In this document: positions 1 to 6,636 of the stretch, in pieces | How the letters are laid out: each line of letters begins with the position of its first letter | Position numbering within the stretch: position 1 is the first letter of the stretch | From: Bryobacterales bacterium | Lineage (GTDB): Bacteria > Acidobacteriota > Terriglobia > Bryobacterales > Bryobacteraceae | DNA length: 8,096 nucleotides | NCBI GenBank assembly: GCA_025462985.1 | Contig: JAOAPP010000430.1 | Location: forward strand, 1-8,096 | Direction: 5' to 3' | Notes under the pieces: generated by a model | What the model was told of the DNA's origin: nothing | Seen by the model: the letters and a program-made list of their open reading frames with translations, nothing else | Database searches by the model: none | Program-made: the position numbers and the translations under genes

Positions 1-272
1 AGGGCTTCTTCCATCGAGTTCACCTTCCATAGCCAAAAGCCCGCGATCAGTTCTTTCGCTTCGGTGAATGGACCGTCGACGACGGTCCGCTTTGGCCCAG
101 AGAACTTGACGCGCGCACCTTTCGAGCTTGGGTGAAGTCCTTCAGCTGCGAGTAGAATCCCGGCTTTTACGAGCTCTTCGTTGAAGTTGCCCATGTCAGT
201 GAGGAGCTTTGTATCCGGTGGAACGCCCGCCTCCGAATCCTTGCTCGCTTTGACCAGCACCATAACTTTCAT
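1..272 (-). CDS. YciI-related DGPF-domain protein, partial (C-terminus outside window)
   Basis: This is the first 90 codons of a small protein reading leftwards off the window edge. It starts M-K-V-M-V-L-V-K and contains, near residues 72-82, the motif V-D-G-P-F-T-E-A-K-E-L followed by I-A-G-F-W, the signature of the YciI-related 'DGPF' family. Members are usually about 110-140 residues, so roughly a quarter is missing. The fold is a ferredoxin-like alpha/beta barrel that usually dimerises. The biochemical role of this subgroup is not established, although relatives often sit beside ECF sigma factors. The start is well supported: AGGAG lies 9 nt ahead of the ATG. The gene is 90 nt downstream of the permease pair on the same strand, so co-transcription is possible but unproven. 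Family assignment is secure; function is unknown. Confidence 0.88.
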   Translation of the reverse strand, partial: MKVMVLVKASKDSEAGVPPDTKLLTDMGNFNEELVKAGILLAAEGLHPSSKGARVKFSGPKRTVVDGPFTEAKELIAGFWLWKVNSMEEA

Positions 273-362
273 CAGTGATTTCTCCTGTTGTTGAGTTTTG
301 TCTCTGTTGTATCGTCGAACGACAGGGAAGGATATCGACAGCTTTTGCGTTTGAGGAGACGG
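273..362. other. short intergenic gap
   Basis: This 90-nt gap lies between the downstream permease stop and the YciI-like start. It holds the AGGAG ribosome binding site for the YciI-like gene near 279-288. I see no convincing intrinsic terminator; there is only a 4-bp inverted repeat (TCGT/ACGA). No confident promoter stands out either. Confidence 0.6.
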
Positions 363-1598
363 CTATTCGTACCGCAGCGCCGTGACAGGATCCAGCTTTG
401 CTGCCTTGCTGGCCGGCCAGATGCCGAAGAAGAGTCCAACGCCCACCGAGACGGTAATTCCGGAGATTGCGGCCCAGGCTGGGACGGCGGTGGGGAGCGA
501 GGAGAATACGAGCTTGCTCAGCATCGCAATCATCCAGCCGAGGACCAGGCCGAAGATTCCGCCGAGTCCGGTCAGCACGGCGGCTTCGCAGAGGAATTGA
601 GTGACGATGTCGCTGCGGCGTGCGCCAATGGCTTTGCGGATACCGATTTCGCGGGTGCGTTCGGTGACCGAGACCAGCATGATGTTCATGACCCCGATGC
701 CGCCGACCAGGAGGCCGATGGAGCTTAGGACGATCATGACCAGAAACGTCATGGAGGTGATCTGACGGAACTGCTCGACCATCTGCTGCGCGGTGGAGAT
801 GGAGAAGTTGTCGGGCATGTTCGGCCGCACGTGACGCCTGGTGCGCAATATGCTGCTGATCTCGTCCATGGCTCGCGGCAGCATGCCGTCGGTGGAGGAC
901 ACAATGAACGAGACTTCGTTCGCGTTCGGGTACATCTTTTTCATCGAGTGGAACGGCATGAAGACGCGGTTATCGGAGCTATCGAAGAAGCTGGCCGTTG
1001 GGCGGTTCAGGGTTCCGATGACGACGAGCTGCTCGCCATCCACATTGATGGTCTTACCGAGCGGATTCTCGGCGCCGAAGAGACCCTTCTGGACGTCGGC
1101 GCCGATGACCGCGACGGGTTCGCGATGACGGCTTTCAAAGTTGGTGAAAAAGCGTCCCCGGTTGAGGTCTGCCTGTCCGGTCTCGATGAACGTGTCCTCA
1201 ACCCCGCGCAATTGGGTCTGGTAGATAGCGTTTCCTTTGTACTTGGTGACGATGGTCCAGTTATGCGACATGAGCATCGCGGAAACGCGTGCGCAGGTGG
1301 TGCATTCGGCACGAAGCGTTTCGCCGTCCTCATAGGTCATCTGCTTGCGGGCCCGCTCCTCCGGGCTCAAATCGCTGGTTTGGAAAGCGGGAGTCCTCGA
1401 CACGATGATGGAGTTTGGCCCGAAGGAGCGAAGTTCGTTTGTGACTGCGCCGTCGAAGCCGGTCAGGATGGCGCCGACACCGATGATGGTTCCGGTCCCA
1501 ATGACCACGCCGAGCATGGTCAGCAGTGTCCGCATCTTGTGAGTGCGGATAGTGTCAAGTGCGAGTGCGGTGTTGTTGCGAAGCGAGGTCCAGAACAT
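363..1598 (-). CDS. MacB-type ABC transporter permease (FtsX domain), second of tandem pair
   Basis: This 411-aa inner-membrane permease subunit belongs to the MacB/FtsX (type VII ABC) class. It has an N-terminal cytoplasmic stretch, TM1 at about residues 24-46, a large periplasmic core (about 47-280), then three C-terminal TM segments (about 283-306, 335-360, 372-395) forming the FtsX domain. The motif N-I-M-L-V-S-V-T-E-R-T-R-E-I-G-I-R-K followed by G-A-R-R-S-D-I (about 305-331) is diagnostic, as is the tail with L-D-P-V-T-A-L-R-Y-E. Such proteins couple ATP hydrolysis in a partner to movements that drive export or lipoprotein/peptide handling; the substrate cannot be told. I chose the ATG at 1598 because the paralogue aligns from there and upstream codons belong to another gene's frame. 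No clear Shine-Dalgarno is seen. The upstream permease stops 8 nt earlier, so translational coupling is likely. Confidence 0.93.
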   Translation of the reverse strand: MFWTSLRNNTALALDTIRTHKMRTLLTMLGVVIGTGTIIGVGAILTGFDGAVTNELRSFGPNSIIVSRTPAFQTSDLSPEERARKQMTYEDGETLRAECTTCARVSAMLMSHNWTIVTKYKGNAIYQTQLRGVEDTFIETGQADLNRGRFFTNFESRHREPVAVIGADVQKGLFGAENPLGKTINVDGEQLVVIGTLNRPTASFFDSSDNRVFMPFHSMKKMYPNANEVSFIVSSTDGMLPRAMDEISSILRTRRHVRPNMPDNFSISTAQQMVEQFRQITSMTFLVMIVLSSIGLLVGGIGVMNIMLVSVTERTREIGIRKAIGARRSDIVTQFLCEAAVLTGLGGIFGLVLGWMIAMLSKLVFSSLPTAVPAWAAISGITVSVGVGLFFGIWPASKAAKLDPVTALRYE

Positions 1599-1606
1599 TG
1601 GATTGA

Positions 1607-2857
1607 TTACTCGGCGTGCAGCGCCACGATCGGATCGAGTTTGGAAGCCTGGCGGGCCGGATAGATTCCGAAGAACAATCCTACGACGACGGACAGGCCC
1701 ACACCAATGACTACGGAGATGGCCGGCATTTCCATAGGCAAAGGCGTAGCGGTTCGGACAAGCAGGGTGAGCATGTAGGCCAGTAGGACTCCGACGATTC
1801 CTCCGGCTAGCGAGAGGGTGGCGGACTCGACCAGGAACTGATTGAGGATGTCGGCGCGGCGCGCGCCCAAGGATTTGCGGATGCCGATTTCGTGGGTGCG
1901 CTCCGTGACCACGGCAAGCATGATGTTCATGATGACGATACCGCCCACCAGGAGGAAGACCGAAACGACGCCTATGGCGGTAGCAGCGATAGCGCCTGTC
2001 AGATTCTTCCAAGCCTTGGCGAAGGTGTCTGAAGCGAATATGGTGAAGGTATCGTCGTCGTTGGGACGCAGATGCCGGAAGGTTCGCAGCAATACTCGCA
2101 CCTCGTCTTCGGCCTCCATAAGGCGCCGCGGATCGACGGCCTTTGCGAGCATCATAATTTCGCCGTGGAGCCCGTAAGTTTTCAGATAAGAGTAGACGGG
2201 CACCATGACGTACTTATCCTGGGACTGGCCGAAGACGCTGCCTTTCGATTTAGCGACGCCGACGATCTCGTATGTGACGCCGTCTACGCTGATGGATTTT
2301 CCAATTGGATCTTCACCGGCAAAGTAGTGATCCCTAATGTCATTGCCGATGAAGGCAACCGGCGCATGCCGCCGCACTTCATCCGGCGTGATGAGGCGGC
2401 CGATTCCCGCTTCTATATTGCTGAGGTCGGGAATGTTTTCGCTGATGCCTTCGAGATCGACACCGGTCAGAGCCTGTCCTTTCCGAACGATGGAGACGCT
2501 TCGCCAGGTCTGGAGGCCGATGTCCTTAAGGGTCGAGGAGTGATTGCGGACGAATTCGTACTCGACCGGCTTGATCTGCGGGTTCCGACGCCGCATTTCG
2601 AGGAACTTCTTGGCATCAAAGTTGCCGATGAACGCAATGCGGACGACGCGGAAGCCATCGGAGCCCATGTCTGAGAGTTTGGTAGCGATATAAACGTCCA
2701 TCCCGTGGACAAAGGATGTGACGGCGATGAGCGTGGTGGTGGCGAGAATGATGCCGAGCAGGGTAAGGAAGCTCCGGAGCTTGTTCTTGCCGAGGGACTC
2801 GATGGCGATGCGAGCGGACTCCCAGAACGAGGCGCTAGGCCGGAGGTTTCGTCGCAT
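1607..2857 (-). CDS. MacB-type ABC transporter permease (FtsX domain), first of tandem pair
   Basis: This 416-aa paralogue of the following permease has the same plan: TM1 about residues 28-50, a MacB-like periplasmic core (about 51-285), and FtsX-type TMs at about 288-315, 342-367 and 378-400. It carries N-I-M-L-A-V-V-T-E-R-T-H-E-I-G-I-R-K, G-A-R-R-A-D-I, and the ending L-D-P-I-V-A-L-H-A-E. It is probably an inner-membrane export or mechanotransmission subunit that pairs with the other permease, but no ATPase is present nearby. The start is uncertain. ATG at 2857 gives an N-terminus matching the paralogue (F-W-x-S aligned) but has AGGA directly abutting it. A TTG at 2914 would add 19 Arg-rich residues and lies inside the T-tract of a terminator-like hairpin. 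I prefer the ATG. Family call is secure; substrate unknown. Confidence 0.9.
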   Translation of the reverse strand: MRRNLRPSASFWESARIAIESLGKNKLRSFLTLLGIILATTTLIAVTSFVHGMDVYIATKLSDMGSDGFRVVRIAFIGNFDAKKFLEMRRRNPQIKPVEYEFVRNHSSTLKDIGLQTWRSVSIVRKGQALTGVDLEGISENIPDLSNIEAGIGRLITPDEVRRHAPVAFIGNDIRDHYFAGEDPIGKSISVDGVTYEIVGVAKSKGSVFGQSQDKYVMVPVYSYLKTYGLHGEIMMLAKAVDPRRLMEAEDEVRVLLRTFRHLRPNDDDTFTIFASDTFAKAWKNLTGAIAATAIGVVSVFLLVGGIVIMNIMLAVVTERTHEIGIRKSLGARRADILNQFLVESATLSLAGGIVGVLLAYMLTLLVRTATPLPMEMPAISVVIGVGLSVVVGLFFGIYPARQASKLDPIVALHAE

Positions 2858-2910
2858 TCCTGTCGTTGGGTGAAGACGTACAGGCCGTGCGGTTTGTTCC
2901 CGGATGTTGC

Positions 2911-2947
2911 GCAAAAAGGAAGAAGCCCTGCGTCAGCGGCAGGGCTT
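2911..2947 (-). terminator. intrinsic terminator/attenuator-like hairpin in the permease leader
   Basis: A perfect 9-bp stem (AAGCCCTGC at 2923-2931 pairing with GCAGGGCTT at 2939-2947) encloses a 7-nt loop. Read on the minus strand it is followed by CTTCCTTTTT, a U-rich run typical of Rho-independent termination. On the plus strand only TTT follows, so the minus orientation fits better. It lies between the divergent intergenic region and the first permease, so it could attenuate the permease operon or end a short leader transcript. The structure is seen directly; the regulatory role is inferred. Confidence 0.6.
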
Positions 2948-3033
2948 TAGTTCACTTCCGAGTTAAGGGGCTAGGTTGATTCAAACTTATCAGCGATTTT
3001 GCACCGGGACATGGGCCGGGAGATGGGTTTTGA

Positions 3034-3053
3034 CCTACTACTAAAGTTGTAGG
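3034..3053. promoter_or_regulatory. imperfect palindrome, possible repressor operator
   Basis: CCTACTACTAAAGTTGTAGG matches its own reverse complement at 16 of 20 positions, with outer half-sites CCTAC and GTAGG. The TAC...GTA arms are broadly reminiscent of operators bound by BlaI/MecI/CopY winged-helix repressors, but spacing differs from the classical sites and no such regulator gene is in the window. It sits about 50 bp upstream of the rightward -10 box and upstream of the leftward leader, so it could serve either direction. Confidence 0.35.
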
Positions 3054-3102
3054 GCAGCTTGCGACAGGTAATTTCTTACCGAAAAGCGGCGTTCAGTCCC
3101 GC

Positions 3103-3108
3103 TATAAT
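3103..3108 (+). promoter_or_regulatory. -10 promoter box for the PpiD-like/dedA operon
   Basis: A perfect TATAAT lies 83 nt before the chaperone start codon, predicting a leader of roughly 70-80 nt. No good -35 hexamer is found 16-18 bp upstream, so either the promoter depends on an activator or the -10 match is partly fortuitous. It is the best rightward promoter candidate in the gap. Confidence 0.5.
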
Positions 3109-3191
3109 GCCAGCAGGGTATGTGGTAGAGCGAGTGGCCTACCGATAACCTTTTAGATAGAAGTTTTCCAGCAGGAGCTCCGTTTCAACGT

Positions 3192-5120
3192 ATGTTCGAT
3201 CTGTTTCGCAGCCGAGAGAAAAGTGTGCGCATTCTCTTGGGCGTGCTGCTTGGGCTGGTTGCCCTTTCGATGTTGATCTACCTTATTCCGGGCGGCCCGA
3301 GCGGGGGACCATCGACCGCCCAGAATGCGGTGGCAACGGTCGGCGGCACACCTATTACAACAGACGATGTAAGGAGGGCGCTCGACAGGCTTACCCAGAA
3401 CCAGCCGAATGTACCGAAGGCGCTGATTGCTATGTACTTGCCGTCGGTCATTGACCAGATGGTGCAAGGCAAAGCGATGGCGTATAAGGCTCAGCAGATG
3501 GGCCTCCGCGTATCGGACCAGGAACTGGGTGATTCGATTCAATCGGAGTTCGCCGCCCAGCTCGGCGGCAAATTCGACATGAAGATCTATCAAGCCGTTT
3601 TGCAGCAGCAGGGAATGACGGTTCCCGATTTCGAAAGAGACCGGCGAGAGGCGATGCTGGCGGCGCGACTAGCGGCAATGGAGCAGCAGTCGCTGGTGAT
3701 CTCCGAAGCGGCAGCGAAGGCCGAGTACGAACGGAAGAACCTGAAAGTGGGTTTGCAGTATGTCGCGTTTGACCAGAAGGCGTTTGGCTCCAAGGTCAGC
3801 AAGGATCCGGCGGCTGTGAAGGCGTATTTCGACAAGAACCGTAACTTGTTCCGCATTCCGGAGAAGAAGGATGTCGAGCTGATTGTTGGAACCACCGCGG
3901 ACTTCCTTCCGACGGCGAACATATCAGAACAGCAACTGCGGCAGGAGTATCAGGATGGGATGGACAGTTACCGCATCCCTGAACGCGTGAAGGTTCGGCA
4001 CATACTTATCAAGACGCAAGGTAAGCCGAAGGATGAGGTTCCGAAGCTAAAGGCGAAGGCCGAGGATCTGCTGAAGCAGTTGCAGAACGGCGGCAACTTC
4101 GCGGAGCTGGCGAAGAAGAACTCCGAAGATCCGGGTTCGGCGGTGAAGGGCGGCGAGTTGGACTGGATTGTACGCGGACAAACGGTCCCGAATTTTGAGA
4201 AGGCGGCCTTTTCGCTGCAGCCGGGGCAACTGAGCCAGTTGGTGGAAACCGAATACGGGTACCACATTCTGCAAGTGGAAGACAAACAGAACGCGCACGT
4301 GCAGAGTTTTGAGGAAGTGAAGCCGCAGCTGTTGGCTGGTCTGCAGAAGCAGGTAGCGAACGATCATCTGACGAAGGCGGTGGACAGTGCCCGGGCGGAA
4401 ATCGCGAAAGCTCCTGCCCAGTCGGAAGGGATTGCCAAAAAGTACGGCCTGAAATTCTATCGGGTGAACGGTTACACTGCCGGGAGCCCACTGCCGGAGC
4501 TGAACACGCAGCAGCAGGTCACGGCGGCGATTGCCGGGACAAACAAGGGCGGAGTGACGGACGTGCAGACAATTGCCGGGCAAGGCAAGGCGGCATTCGC
4601 CGTGGTCACGAACGCTACGCCCGGCCGGAATGCGGAATACGCCGAGGTTCAAGGCGATGTGCTGCAGAAGTATACGGCAGCGGAGTCCCTCCGGCTGGCG
4701 CAGGACGCTGCGAAACAGGCGGCGGAACGAGCGCGCAAGGGCGAGAGTCTGGAAGCACTGGCAAAGAGCTACGGCCTGACGGTTAAAACAGCTGCGCCGT
4801 TCACCATTGATGGCGCGGCGGAAGGAATCGGGTCAGGCGCGCTGCTGCAGAATGCGTTCAAGGCAAAGGTCGGGGATATTGTGGGCCCGGTAACGGCACA
4901 ATCAGCAGATTTTCTCTGCAAGGTGAGTGAGAAGATACCGGCCGACATGACCCAGTTTGCGAAGAACCGCGACGCGATTGTTCAAACGCTCCAGACAGAG
5001 AAGCAGAGGATCCAGGATCCGTTGTTCCAGCAGAGCGTTGTTTCGGAACTAAAGCGCAAAGGCAAGATCAAAAACAACCAGGAGACCATCAATCGGATGG
5101 TCGAAGCGTTCCGTTCTTAG
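3192..5120 (+). CDS. PpiD/SurA-like membrane-anchored peptidyl-prolyl cis-trans isomerase (parvulin)
   Basis: This 642-aa periplasmic folding factor is anchored by one N-terminal TM helix (about residues 13-33) after a short positive cytoplasmic stub. A SurA/PpiD-type chaperone domain follows (about 45-260), then a canonical parvulin domain (about 265-362). The latter shows V-R-H-I-L (H270), S-E-D-P-G-S-A, G-G-E-L-D-W (D324), V-P-N-F-E-K-A-A-F (F335, F340) and Y-G-Y-H-I-L (H358), so it looks catalytically competent. A second, degenerate parvulin-like stretch may lie at about 500-580. PpiD-class proteins bind unfolded proteins emerging from the Sec translocon; that role is inferred here. Length and architecture match E. 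coli PpiD (about 620 aa). AGGAG lies 14 nt before the ATG, a rather long spacing. It is followed after 9 nt by a DedA gene, forming an envelope operon. Confidence 0.92.
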   Translation: MFDLFRSREKSVRILLGVLLGLVALSMLIYLIPGGPSGGPSTAQNAVATVGGTPITTDDVRRALDRLTQNQPNVPKALIAMYLPSVIDQMVQGKAMAYKAQQMGLRVSDQELGDSIQSEFAAQLGGKFDMKIYQAVLQQQGMTVPDFERDRREAMLAARLAAMEQQSLVISEAAAKAEYERKNLKVGLQYVAFDQKAFGSKVSKDPAAVKAYFDKNRNLFRIPEKKDVELIVGTTADFLPTANISEQQLRQEYQDGMDSYRIPERVKVRHILIKTQGKPKDEVPKLKAKAEDLLKQLQNGGNFAELAKKNSEDPGSAVKGGELDWIVRGQTVPNFEKAAFSLQPGQLSQLVETEYGYHILQVEDKQNAHVQSFEEVKPQLLAGLQKQVANDHLTKAVDSARAEIAKAPAQSEGIAKKYGLKFYRVNGYTAGSPLPELNTQQQVTAAIAGTNKGGVTDVQTIAGQGKAAFAVVTNATPGRNAEYAEVQGDVLQKYTAAESLRLAQDAAKQAAERARKGESLEALAKSYGLTVKTAAPFTIDGAAEGIGSGALLQNAFKAKVGDIVGPVTAQSADFLCKVSEKIPADMTQFAKNRDAIVQTLQTEKQRIQDPLFQQSVVSELKRKGKIKNNQETINRMVEAFRS

Positions 5121-5129
5121 GACCTAAAC

Positions 5130-5816
5130 TTGAGCCAACATCTTCTGGAAGTCTTTCGGAGTCTGACGGATCCAGACAAGCTGATCCACCTTCTGTCCAC
5201 GGTTTTCACCGGATGGATCGGTTATGCCCTGCTCTTTCTTGTCGTGTTTGCCGAGAGCGGGCTGCTTGTCGGGTTCTTTCTGCCGGGCGACTCCCTGCTC
5301 TTTACGGTGGGCGTGGTGGCCGGGGCGGGAAAGCTTCCGATCGTTCCAACGATCGGAATGCTGGCGTTTGCCTCCATTCTGGGAGACGGGATCGGGTTTC
5401 TGATTGGCAGCACGGGCGGATACAGTCTGTTCAAGAGCGGGAAATCTAAGATTTTTCGTAAGGAATATCTGGATCGAACGCACCAATTCTATGAGCGGCA
5501 TGGCGGGAAGACGATTATCTACGCCAAGTTTGTTCCGATCATCCGAACCTTCGCCGCGTTCATTGCGGGCGTTGGAAAGATGCATTACTCGCGATTTCTG
5601 ACGTTTAACGTGGTGGGCGCCGTTGGCTGGGTGACCACGATGATCACGCTCGGCTACATGCTAGGCAACGTGCCGGCGGTACGGCACAATTTCGAGAAGG
5701 TTGTCCTGGCGATTGTCTTCGTGTCGCTGATACCCGTCGGGATGCAGCTGTTGAAGAAGCGTAAAGCAGGAGCTGCGGGCGAGCGGTCAGAAGTGGATAC
5801 CACCGCCACACACTAG
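5130..5816 (+). CDS. DedA-family (SNARE-associated/VTT domain) membrane protein
   Basis: This 228-aa polytopic inner-membrane protein shows the DedA hallmarks: F-A-E-S-G with E42, F-L-P-G-D-S-L-L-F with D54, the A-S-I-L-G-D-G-I-G-F segment, and K-F-V-P-I-I-R-T-F with R139, followed by A-G-V-G-K-M. Hydrophobic spans lie at about 29-61, 70-95, 130-150, 158-180 and 190-207. DedA proteins recycle or flip lipids such as undecaprenyl phosphate or phosphatidylethanolamine, usually using the proton gradient; the substrate here is unknown. The acidic pair matches E. coli YqjA/YghB, and the first of their two essential arginines is lysine here (K133), a conservative change. The start is TTG at 5130: AGGA overlaps the upstream stop codon with 7-nt spacing, so coupling to the chaperone gene is likely. 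The last 30 bp overlap the convergent SDR gene. Confidence 0.93.
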   Translation: MSQHLLEVFRSLTDPDKLIHLLSTVFTGWIGYALLFLVVFAESGLLVGFFLPGDSLLFTVGVVAGAGKLPIVPTIGMLAFASILGDGIGFLIGSTGGYSLFKSGKSKIFRKEYLDRTHQFYERHGGKTIIYAKFVPIIRTFAAFIAGVGKMHYSRFLTFNVVGAVGWVTTMITLGYMLGNVPAVRHNFEKVVLAIVFVSLIPVGMQLLKKRKAGAAGERSEVDTTATH

Positions 5817-6623
5817 AACCTCGCCGGTCACGTAGTCGGACAGCGGAGAACAGAAGAAGAACACTGCTCCGGCGGCGTCTTCCGGCGTACCAAGCCGCCC
5901 TAGCGGGATCGCTTTGACTGCTTCCTCCCGGACGGTCTTCTGCATGCCGACTCGCACCTGACGCTCCCCAATGGAAACAGCGGTGTCCGGATCGTCCATG
6001 GGCTTTGTCAGGCGAGTCTCGATCAATCCAAAGCCGACCGCGTTGACGGTTACGTTATAGCGTCCCCATTCCTTGGCCAGCGTTTTCGTGAGACCGACGA
6101 TGGCCGCCTTGCCTGATGAGTAGCCGACCTGCCCCGGATTGCCGTCGAGCCCCGAGATGGAAGTGATGTTCACTACCTTTCGGGTGATGATTCGCCCTTC
6201 CGCGACTTCTCGCTTGGCGATTTCCCGGAGCGGCCCAGCGGCCGCCCTTAGCAGCCGGAAAGGCGCGACGAGGTGAATATCGAGCATTGCCTGGAACTGC
6301 TCGTCCGTGGTTTTTTGGATGACACTGTCCCAGGTGTAGCCGGCGTTGTTCACAATAATGTCGATAGAGCCGAAGCGTGCGGTCAGCTCGGAGATCACCG
6401 CTTCGGGGAACTTGGGGTCGGTGAGATCGCCGGCGAGCGTCGCTGCCGCGCCTCCATCATTCGCAATCAGCCTCGCCGTCTCTTCCAGCGCTTCCGAATC
6501 GATATCGACCAAAAGAACAGAAGCGCCCGAGGCAGCCAGTTTCGCGGCGATCGACCGCCCGATTCCCCGCCCCGCGCCCGTTACCACTGCAGCTTTTGAC
6601 GCCAAGGAAATTTGATGGCTCAC
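5787..6623 (-). CDS. short-chain dehydrogenase/reductase (FabG-like SDR)
   Basis: This 278-aa classical-type SDR is a cytoplasmic NAD(P)-dependent oxidoreductase. It has the Rossmann glycine motif T-G-A-G-R-G-I-G (15-22), an acidic residue after beta-2 (D40, favouring NAD(H)), N-N-A-G (92-95), catalytic S155, Y168 and K172 in Y-S-S-G-K, and a FabG-like end G-R-L-G-T-P-E-D-A-A then V-T-G-E-V-L-V-C-G-G-G. At the place of the usual catalytic Asn (D-V-N-L-x-G-x-F in relatives) it reads D-I-H-L-V-A-P-F, so Asn is replaced by His117. Substrate cannot be told; beta-ketoacyl or hydroxyacyl thioesters are plausible. I chose GTG at 6623 because conserved sequence begins just after it. A longer in-frame extension exists but overlaps the radical SAM gene. 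No clear ribosome binding site is seen. It follows the radical SAM gene by 13 nt. Confidence 0.9.
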   Translation of the reverse strand: MSHQISLASKAAVVTGAGRGIGRSIAAKLAASGASVLLVDIDSEALEETARLIANDGGAAATLAGDLTDPKFPEAVISELTARFGSIDIIVNNAGYTWDSVIQKTTDEQFQAMLDIHLVAPFRLLRAAAGPLREIAKREVAEGRIITRKVVNITSISGLDGNPGQVGYSSGKAAIVGLTKTLAKEWGRYNVTVNAVGFGLIETRLTKPMDDPDTAVSIGERQVRVGMQKTVREEAVKAIPLGRLGTPEDAAGAVFFFCSPLSDYVTGEVLVCGGGIHF

Positions 6624-6636
6624 GGCCGGCAGGATA

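Larger units (their letters stand above)
2858..3191. other. divergent intergenic region with regulatory elements
   Basis: This region of about 330 nt separates the leftward permease operon from the rightward chaperone/DedA operon. From left to right it holds the terminator-like hairpin (2911-2947), an imperfect 20-bp palindrome (3034-3053), a TATAAT box (3103-3108), a weak 5-bp stem in the chaperone leader (3124-3128 with 3139-3143), and a ribosome binding site (3173-3177). No tRNA or small-protein gene is convincing. I could not identify a confident leftward promoter. Confidence 0.6.

Noticed and set aside
831..1664. Plus-strand open frame (277 codons) opposite the second permease
   Set aside because: It is a shadow of the conserved MacB-type permease; its translation has no recognisable domain.
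1599..2012. N-terminal extension of the second permease frame
   Set aside because: These codons lie within the first permease gene in another frame and show no homology; the paralogue alignment supports ATG 1598.
2072..2674. Plus-strand open frame (200 codons) opposite the first permease
   Set aside because: It is a shadow of the conserved permease on the minus strand, with no family features.
2971..3012. 13-codon minus-strand leader peptide upstream of the hairpin
   Set aside because: It has no ribosome binding site and no run of a regulatory amino acid, so it is indistinguishable from chance.
3124..3143. Inverted repeat GGTAG/CTACC in the chaperone leader
   Set aside because: A 5-bp stem with a 10-nt loop is too weak to call a regulatory RNA structure.
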